Shown: positions 59,105 to 64,000 of the stretch, piece by piece
Position numbering within the stretch: the stretch's first letter is position 1
How the letters are laid out: every line of letters begins with the position of its first letter
IMG/VR virus record: IMGVR_UViG_3300036770_004060
Coordinates: 1-64,000 of that record
DNA from: a virus
Reading direction: 5' to 3' (one strand)
Length of the DNA: 64,000 nt
Notes under the pieces: generated by a model
Databases searched by the model: none
What the model was told of the DNA's origin: nothing
What the model saw: the letters and a program-made list of their open reading frames with translations, nothing else
Made by a program: the position numbers and the translations under genes

Positions 59105-59130
59105 ATAAAGTCGTGTTTTTACGACTTTAT
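59105..59130. terminator. Hairpin between convergent operons
   Basis: ATAAAGTCGT-GTTTTT-ACGACTTTAT, a perfect 10-bp stem. There is no long U-tract on either side, yet its position between two convergent operons suggests a bidirectional terminator. Confidence 0.6.
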
Positions 59131-59153
59131 AGAAATAATTGAAGATGAAACAC

Positions 59154-59792
59154 TTACAAAAGTGTTGCCTTTGTAGGTATTACAGATTTATCCATATTTT
59201 CCTCAATGGCTATTCTAACTATTTGGTCAATATCTGTTAGAACTCTCGTTAATAATTTTATACTATTATGTATTTTATCTCTCCTCTCTAGCTGTTCTTC
59301 ACTTGCCGTTTCCCAGTCAGAAACTTTACAAGATTCTTTTATCCTTAAAGCAATACTAGATATTATTTTCGGGAAATCTCTAGTATTTGTACACCTTTGC
59401 CAAAGCGCAGCACTCATTTCTTTATAACTATCTCCAGAAATATTTCTATACTTTATTAGATTATCAAACAACCATTCATAAACCTCTATCTTTAGTTTTG
59501 GGCTAATGGCTAATGCAATATCAATAAACAATAATGGATGTACATAAGTATTTGACAATTTACCCCTTCCTTTTATTACACAAGAGCCAAATTTGTTGTT
59601 CAATTCATCTATAAAACTTATAGTAGAAGAACTTTTTAAATATGCACTTAAATTAAATGGAGGAGCATTATTTTCATACCTCCACCTATTTCCTGATTTG
59701 ACTAATTCAGTCGCACTAAAAAATTCACTTTTACTCATTTGACTTATTTCTTCTCCAAACAATAGTCTTTTCATTTTAACATTAGTTTTCAT
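59154..59792 (-). CDS. KilA-N domain regulator, 212 aa
   Basis: Residues about 15-120 fit KilA-N (FFSATELVKSGNRWRYENNA, then a basic stretch and THPLLFIDIALAISP-like helix YVHPLLFIDIALAIS). The C-terminal half is helical. Upstream is a pair of direct repeats covering its own promoter, so autoregulation is likely. It lies at the early/late boundary. Confidence 0.75.
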   Translation of the reverse strand: MKTNVKMKRLLFGEEISQMSKSEFFSATELVKSGNRWRYENNAPPFNLSAYLKSSSTISFIDELNNKFGSCVIKGRGKLSNTYVHPLLFIDIALAISPKLKIEVYEWLFDNLIKYRNISGDSYKEMSAALWQRCTNTRDFPKIISSIALRIKESCKVSDWETASEEQLERRDKIHNSIKLLTRVLTDIDQIVRIAIEENMDKSVIPTKATLL

Positions 59793-59801
59793 AATATCTA
59801 C

Positions 59802-59864
59802 TTTTTGTACAAAAATATAATATTATTCTTAATATATTACCATTTTGTGTAAAAATATAATATT
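59802..59864 (-). promoter_or_regulatory. Tandem operator/promoter of the KilA-N gene
   Basis: Two near-identical 23-bp repeats (59802-59824 and 59842-59864) share TTTTGT, then AAAAATATAATATT. The first includes the perfect dyad TTTTTGTACAAAAA. On the minus strand the first repeat contains TATTTTTG, a -7 box. Spacing is 40 bp centre to centre. Confidence 0.6.
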
Positions 59865-59907
59865 TTGTTGATATTCAATCCCTGAAAAAACTAATTAAAA
59901 AAATAGT

Positions 59908-59915
59908 TAAATTTG
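59908..59915 (+). promoter_or_regulatory. -7 box before a small plus-strand virion-type gene
   Basis: TAAATTTG, 14 bp before the ATG at 59929; no clear -33 element. Confidence 0.45.
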
Positions 59916-59928
59916 AAGAAAAAACATC

Positions 59929-60252
59929 ATGGCACTTTATATAGATAATGGAACAACAATTGATGCTTCTTGGACTAAGCATATAGCAGTTTCACCTGAC
60001 GGAGTAAACTGGTCTTTCTTTCCTAAGGCAAATACAACGGTAAGTGTAGTAGGAGTAAATTCAATACATAGTAGTTTGTTCCCAATAGCAAAAGGCACTA
60101 GATGGATAATAGAAATAAAAGATGCTTCCGAGGGAAGACTACACGTAAGATTTAATCCTAATGAAGTGGCTAATCAAGCTACATGGCTAGGGAATACTTC
60201 TACTGCCGCTAATCAAGCTGCTAGTGATATTACAGGATGGTTAGGGAGCTAA
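59929..60252 (+). CDS. Small beta-rich protein, 107 aa
   Basis: Soluble, beta-rich (WTKHIAVSPDGVNWSFFPKA), with an Ala/Asn/Thr-rich C-terminus that resembles phage tail or decoration proteins. It is on the opposite strand from its virion-type neighbours and has its own promoter-like box, so it may be expressed at a different time. Confidence 0.5.
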   Translation: MALYIDNGTTIDASWTKHIAVSPDGVNWSFFPKANTTVSVVGVNSIHSSLFPIAKGTRWIIEIKDASEGRLHVRFNPNEVANQATWLGNTSTAANQAASDITGWLGS

Positions 60253-60254
60253 GT

Positions 60255-60713
60255 TTATAGTTCACTTCCGAATGTTCTTACCTTATACCATAATTTAATC
60301 AAAATTGTACCATTCCCTAGTGTAGGATTGGTTCCTCCATTTGTGAAGAAAAATATAGGTTCATTTAAATTTTTTGGTTCATTAATAGAAACTTCATCTG
60401 AAACGTTAATTAAATATGAAGAAATTGAAGAAACTTCAACAACCGAATTTACATCTCCGCTAATAAGATTAGGAGATATTATACTATTAGAAAAGTTTAA
60501 ATAGTCATTTTCAAATGTGTATAAATCTTCACCAACACTAAACTCAAGAATCGCAACATATTGATAGTATGTATTTACTCCAGCAGCTGGTAATACAGCC
60601 AATGGGTTAGATCCAAGTTCTAATATCTGTTCACTAGAAAGAGGAACTTCTATATAAGAATAACCATTAGTTCCACTATACCCCCTTAACCCTCTTTTAC
60701 ACTTGCAACTCAT
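60255..60713 (-). CDS. Small virion protein with collagen-like start, 152 aa
   Basis: N-terminal CKCKRGLRGYSGTNGYS has a short collagen-like GxxGxxG pattern, often found at the start of phage fibre or capsid-attached proteins. The remainder is beta-rich. It precedes nothing else downstream on this strand except the KilA-N gene. Confidence 0.5.
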   Translation of the reverse strand: MSCKCKRGLRGYSGTNGYSYIEVPLSSEQILELGSNPLAVLPAAGVNTYYQYVAILEFSVGEDLYTFENDYLNFSNSIISPNLISGDVNSVVEVSSISSYLINVSDEVSINEPKNLNEPIFFFTNGGTNPTLGNGTILIKLWYKVRTFGSEL

Positions 60714-60715
60714 AT

Positions 60716-61264
60716 CTAAAATTCTTTAATAATTAATCCACTTACTATCTTCTGAGGTTTTACTAATGCTATTATTTTTTCATAATCCTCATTTATATTA
60801 CATACAAAACATCCAGCACTCCACTCGCCAATTGTATATAATACTTTCTTAGAGCCTTTTAAGTACGTACTTCCATGAAACTGTGTTTGAATATTTGAAT
60901 AAAATAATTCTCCTGTTTCATCAGTTTTCTTGTCTCCGTTACTATCACGATAAAAGTAAAAAGGTTTATTCTGTCTTAAACACTCCATTTTGCCTTTATG
61001 TAGTCCGTAAATAAAACCATTATAAAGCCACTGGTCAGATTTAACTACTGCACTCCCTCCTGTACCTTTATTGGTAGTACACGAAGTTACCATAACAAAC
61101 TTTTCACTATTAAATAAGTAAACTTTGTCGTCAAATAAGTTATAAGAATCTTCTTGAGACCGAACAAACAATAGCCAATAATCACTAGGAATAGATTTAA
61201 ACCCTTTAATGGTTTTTGCGTAATCTAATAACTGTTTGTCTTTATATGCTTTAACGTTTGTCAT
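60716..61264 (-). CDS. L,D-transpeptidase-like (YkuD-type) protein, probable lysis enzyme
   Basis: 182 aa. The pair FHG (H130-G131) and SAGC (149-152, Cys152) matches the H..S-H/A-G-C active site of L,D-transpeptidase-fold proteins, and the preceding YGLHKGK and FYRDSNGD segments fit a phage subfamily I recall. Probably acts on peptidoglycan peptide bridges. No signal peptide, so export would need a holin. It lies directly downstream of three membrane-protein genes, with a 4-bp overlap. Confidence 0.6.
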   Translation of the reverse strand: MTNVKAYKDKQLLDYAKTIKGFKSIPSDYWLLFVRSQEDSYNLFDDKVYLFNSEKFVMVTSCTTNKGTGGSAVVKSDQWLYNGFIYGLHKGKMECLRQNKPFYFYRDSNGDKKTDETGELFYSNIQTQFHGSTYLKGSKKVLYTIGEWSAGCFVCNINEDYEKIIALVKPQKIVSGLIIKEF

Positions 61265-61626
61265 TTAAGACTGTCTTTAACGGAATTTATTTGTTTTTCA
61301 ACGATTTTAAGTCTTTCTAGTAAATCAAGTTTATCCGCCTGATTGGTAGTGCTTATAATACTTTTTAATATTTCTTTTTTTTCGTTTTTAAGAACTTCTA
61401 GTTCATCTATATCCTCAACAGAACCATCTCCTACTTTTAAGGCATGATGACCTGATTTAACACCAAAAAGTATTGTTCCTAGTGTTAATGCAACTATTCC
61501 TATTGGATTAGAAACTATACCTGCTGCAAGTATTGTCGCACAAGTAACCCCAATAGCTGTAGATATTTGACCGCTAATTCTGTTTTTCTTTGATGTTTTG
61601 GCTTTTATTCTATCTATTATTCTCAT
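61261..61626 (-). CDS. Membrane protein, 121 aa
   Basis: Basic N-terminus, then a double hydrophobic segment (STAIGVTCATILAAGIVS and PIGIVALTLGTILFG), then a charged helical C-terminus. Holin-like topology next to the lysis enzyme. Confidence 0.55.
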   Translation of the reverse strand: MRIIDRIKAKTSKKNRISGQISTAIGVTCATILAAGIVSNPIGIVALTLGTILFGVKSGHHALKVGDGSVEDIDELEVLKNEKKEILKSIISTTNQADKLDLLERLKIVEKQINSVKDSLK

Positions 61627-61635
61627 TATTTTATA

Positions 61636-61893
61636 TTAAAATGTTATTGCTGATAATTTTACTATTAATGATTTTAAGCCCATCAGAATCATTGAAACTA
61701 TTGCCCCTGCAATAGTACCCCATGTTGCAGCCTTTGCTTTATAAATCTTTTCTCTAGTAAGAATTTCATTTACTGTTCTATCCACTCTATCAATCTTTTG
61801 TATAGCTCCCTCTTTACCTGTTTTATCGTCGTTTTCAAGTATATATAATATTCTCTTAACGTCATTTGTTACTTCTTTTAATTCTAAACTCAT
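61636..61893 (-). CDS. XhlA-like holin-associated protein, 85 aa
   Basis: N-terminal coiled coil (VKRILYILENDDKTGKEGAI) and a single C-terminal membrane helix (WGTIAGAIVSMILMGLKS), the layout of XhlA/hemolysin proteins that help lysis. The call rests on topology and place. Confidence 0.55.
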   Translation of the reverse strand: MSLELKEVTNDVKRILYILENDDKTGKEGAIQKIDRVDRTVNEILTREKIYKAKAATWGTIAGAIVSMILMGLKSLIVKLSAITF

Positions 61894-62342
61894 CTGAATA
61901 AATTTTTAATTGTTAAAAAAATCTTATTCATTATATGTTTAATAAATAATGTGGTTAAAAAACATATACCTCCAATAAATGTTTTAGGAAAAAATCTACC
62001 AACATAATAAAATAAACACATTCCGCCTAAAGCATATTCATTCCAAGAAATTATATGTTCATTACCTAATAAGTAGTCTATAAACTGATTCCATCCAAAA
62101 CAAAGAAATACTTCTACAGTAAACAAATAAATATTTCTTACTAAACGATTAAAGATTAATTGCCTAATAAATCCTTTTTCTGCGGATAACTTAGTGAAAG
62201 CATGAAGCATTATAGATAGTCCCCATATAGCAAAAGATTGACCAAACTCAAAAGTGAGTTGCCCGAACCAATGCCATGAACTATAAAAAAATGTCCATAA
62301 AACAAGGGATAACGTAAATAATATGACAACAATGTTTATCAC
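61890..62342 (-). CDS. Multi-span membrane protein, 150 aa
   Basis: Four or more hydrophobic segments, starting IVVILFTLSLVLWTFF. GTG start whose GTGA overlaps the stop of the tiny upstream gene. A holin or lysis-associated membrane protein is likely. Confidence 0.55.
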   Translation of the reverse strand: MINIVVILFTLSLVLWTFFYSSWHWFGQLTFEFGQSFAIWGLSIMLHAFTKLSAEKGFIRQLIFNRLVRNIYLFTVEVFLCFGWNQFIDYLLGNEHIISWNEYALGGMCLFYYVGRFFPKTFIGGICFLTTLFIKHIMNKIFLTIKNLFR

Positions 62343-62425
62343 TTACCGTAATTTCCTTTTTTCTTAACTGGTGGTTTCTTTGGTGGAGGCGTACCCCCTA
62401 TCCCTTTTACTGATTTTGTTTTCAT
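62339..62425 (-). CDS. Tiny Pro/Lys-rich protein, 28 aa
   Basis: ATG at 62425; MKTKSVKGIGGTPPPKKPP then VKKKGNYGK. The GTGA stop/start overlap with the next gene argues it is translated. Function unknown. Confidence 0.5.
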   Translation of the reverse strand: MKTKSVKGIGGTPPPKKPPVKKKGNYGK

Positions 62426-62436
62426 AAGTATTTAAT

Positions 62437-62724
62437 TTATGTGTTTAATAAAGTCCTTATTTTAGTAAATAAATCATCTAAAGAAACAATAGCATTTCCG
62501 TCTATTGTTTCTATTATTAAGGCATTAAATTCATTAGCCTCGAAATGAATCAAAAAAACTGATTCAGTATCCTGAATCAAATATTCTATCCAATTTTCTT
62601 TTTTAGTTACATTAATTATAGATTCTTTTCTTAAAAGAACATTATATATATTTAATGTATCAGAATAATCACCAAAATCAAAGTAAAGATAATTATTTTC
62701 ATTTGTTATATTTATAAATCCCAT
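62437..62724 (-). CDS. Small acidic virion-type protein, 95 aa
   Basis: Beta-rich (MGFINITNENNYLYFDFGDY), no Cys, no membrane segment. In a run of small beta-rich genes of similar size; decoration or tail protein is likely, not shown. Confidence 0.45.
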   Translation of the reverse strand: MGFINITNENNYLYFDFGDYSDTLNIYNVLLRKESIINVTKKENWIEYLIQDTESVFLIHFEANEFNALIIETIDGNAIVSLDDLFTKIRTLLNT

Positions 62725-62729
62725 AACTT

Positions 62730-63053
62730 TTAAACTAATTCTGAATATACAATTACAGATGTTGCAGATGATGTTCTTAAATTTAATTGCCCTGTATAAT
62801 AATTTATTATTTGTGATTCATGTTGTCCGATAGAAAATGTATAATTAGTTGTAGATGGAACTCCAGAACCAAATAATAAATAAACCCTAATATTTGTGGT
62901 ATTTTCTATAATTAAATATTTTCTATTAGAGTTACTTGGTATTGTTTGTGTTACAGATGAAGTAATAATTAAATTATTTGTCGTTGAACTGCTACTTTTA
63001 TAATTCAATAATTCAAGTTGAACTAATAAAGAAGATAATGTGTAAAATTTCAT
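62730..63053 (-). CDS. Small virion-type protein, 107 aa, paralogue 1
   Basis: Ser/Thr/Asn-rich beta protein. The block RKYLIIENTTNIRVYLLFG, then YTFSIGQHES and YYTGQLNLRTSS matches in order the protein at 63668. Phage tail/capsid accessory proteins have this shape. Confidence 0.5.
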   Translation of the reverse strand: MKFYTLSSLLVQLELLNYKSSSSTTNNLIITSSVTQTIPSNSNRKYLIIENTTNIRVYLLFGSGVPSTTNYTFSIGQHESQIINYYTGQLNLRTSSATSVIVYSELV

Positions 63054-63058
63054 TATAA

Positions 63059-63229
63059 TTATATTTGATTATAACCCTCTTTAATTGGATTGATTAATTC
63101 TACACCATCGTAAGATATAAATTCTTTTAATACTAAAATATCATCATCATCATAATAATAAATATTATACTTATCTATTATATCATCACCATTAATTAAT
63201 GGTTCATGTTTTATTTCGTAAGTCTTCAT
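63059..63229 (-). CDS. Small acidic protein, 56 aa
   Basis: Start ATG 63229 overlaps the stop of the previous gene (TAATG). MKTYEIKHEPLINGDDIID then a run of four Asp. No family known. Confidence 0.55.
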   Translation of the reverse strand: MKTYEIKHEPLINGDDIIDKYNIYYYDDDDILVLKEFISYDGVELINPIKEGYNQI

Positions 63230-63666
63230 TAGCTTATTATTTGTACATTAAATGACCCAATCCAGTTTGCAGGATTTGTTACAAATGCTGGTGCCTGTAT
63301 TCTAATAGAATATTTATCAGTATTGTTTATCATAATAAATAAATCATTAAAAATAAAGTTTGTTATTGTACTTACTCCAAAATTACTTGTAAATGTACCT
63401 ATTAATGTTGATATAGTTGTATCAACATTATATAGATAAATATTTACGGTTTCTCCACTTCCATTTGTAGATTGAGATAATTCAAAAGACACAGAAGTTA
63501 TAAATCCATTTTTTAAAAATCTAACTCTACGCCCTTGAGCTCCACCAGCAGAAACACCTAATGCCGCTACAATAGAACCACAATAGTAATCTGTAGAATC
63601 TGATGGTGATGTACTCAAAAATTGAAATTGATATACATCTGTTTGTCTTTTTATAAAATTCCCCAT
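63229..63666 (-). CDS. Beta-rich virion-type protein, 145 aa
   Basis: Contains FLKNGFITSVSFELSQSTNG and VNIYLYNVDTTISTLIG, as in jelly-roll-like phage tail or fibre domains. Its stop overlaps the next ATG. Confidence 0.5.
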   Translation of the reverse strand: MGNFIKRQTDVYQFQFLSTSPSDSTDYYCGSIVAALGVSAGGAQGRRVRFLKNGFITSVSFELSQSTNGSGETVNIYLYNVDTTISTLIGTFTSNFGVSTITNFIFNDLFIMINNTDKYSIRIQAPAFVTNPANWIGSFNVQIIS

Positions 63667-63667
63667 A

Positions 63668-63991
63668 TTATAAAATTGTTATTTTAACCGATGTTGGTGA
63701 AGCGTTAGTAGATATTCCGTTTATATCACCAGTATATACTGTTTCCTCCCATCCTTCCATAATTCCTAGCAAAATAGAATAATCTGATGTTGTTGCTGTT
63801 AATCCAAATTTTACATATAATGGATAAGGACCTTCATTAAATATAATTATTTTTTTTCTAGTAGGGCTATTTCCAGCTATAAATGAGCTAGTATTATTAA
63901 TACTAACAGCACTTAAAGAAGCTGTTCCTGTTTTTTGTAAAATTAAATTATCATTCAAATAATTTTCTATATTAACTAGATTGGTGTTCAC
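63668..63991 (-). CDS. Small virion-type protein, 107 aa, paralogue 2
   Basis: RKKIIIFNEGPYPLYVKFG, SILLGIMEGWEETVYTGDI match the paralogue at 62730 segment by segment. Starts 9 bp from the window edge; the operon continues outside. Confidence 0.5.
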   Translation of the reverse strand: MNTNLVNIENYLNDNLILQKTGTASLSAVSINNTSSFIAGNSPTRKKIIIFNEGPYPLYVKFGLTATTSDYSILLGIMEGWEETVYTGDINGISTNASPTSVKITIL

Positions 63992-64000
63992 ATCAACTAA

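Overview
The window is most of the genome of a podovirus-like phage of a Bacteroidota host, probably a flavobacterium. Three things support this. The DNA is strongly AT-rich. The intergenic promoters follow the Bacteroidota form TTTG-N19-TAnnTTTG and genes have little Shine-Dalgarno signal. It also carries a DUF3127 OB-fold protein, a family typical of Bacteroidota. Virion genes are recognisable: large terminase, portal, scaffold, HK97-type capsid protein, ring/adaptor proteins, a gp10-like stabilisation protein, and internal ejection proteins including one of 2,939 aa. No tail sheath, tape measure or integrase was seen. No DNA polymerase or primase was seen either, so replication must use host enzymes or genes outside the window. 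Both ends cut through phage genes.

Layout. 0-2 kb (+): the end of a tetrapeptide-repeat/DUF6745-like gene, its usual small partner, a tRNA-like RNA and an orphan gene. 2-20.7 kb (-): internal virion proteins and tail/connector genes, interrupted at 10.97-11.59 kb by an antisense KilA-N/DUF559 nuclease gene. 20.75-21.22 kb: three consecutive promoter-to-terminator units that look like small RNAs. 21.2-26.0 kb (+): accessory block with a two-HTH protein, a minimal HisRS-like protein, DUF3127 and a Rieske-type protein. 26-38.9 kb (-): head genes, portal, terminase, HNH and winged-helix genes, with an antisense Xre regulator at 34.4 kb. 38.9-39.96 kb: non-coding, with a near-perfect parS site and iteron-like repeats. 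39.96-59.05 kb (+): early genes, first many tiny ones plus an adenine/cytosine-N methyltransferase and RtcB, then an HNH, replication initiator and RecA-fold helicase, Erf annealase, DUF1064 and NinB-like recombination proteins, RecB-like nuclease, SSB and a C5 methyltransferase. 59.15-64 kb (mostly -): a KilA-N regulator, lysis-type genes and small virion proteins.

Working together. Early plus-strand genes would carry out recombination-dependent replication and host take-over. Minus-strand late genes build the particle. Three late operons share an unusual promoter (A-tract-ACG-N15-TAnnTTTG), and several plus-strand genes share promoters whose 16-bp spacer is conserved, suggesting phage-specific control. 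Traces of mobile DNA include a tnpB 3' end with two matching right-end hairpins, duplicated intergenic cassettes, and ATTAGT-type repeats at gene boundaries.
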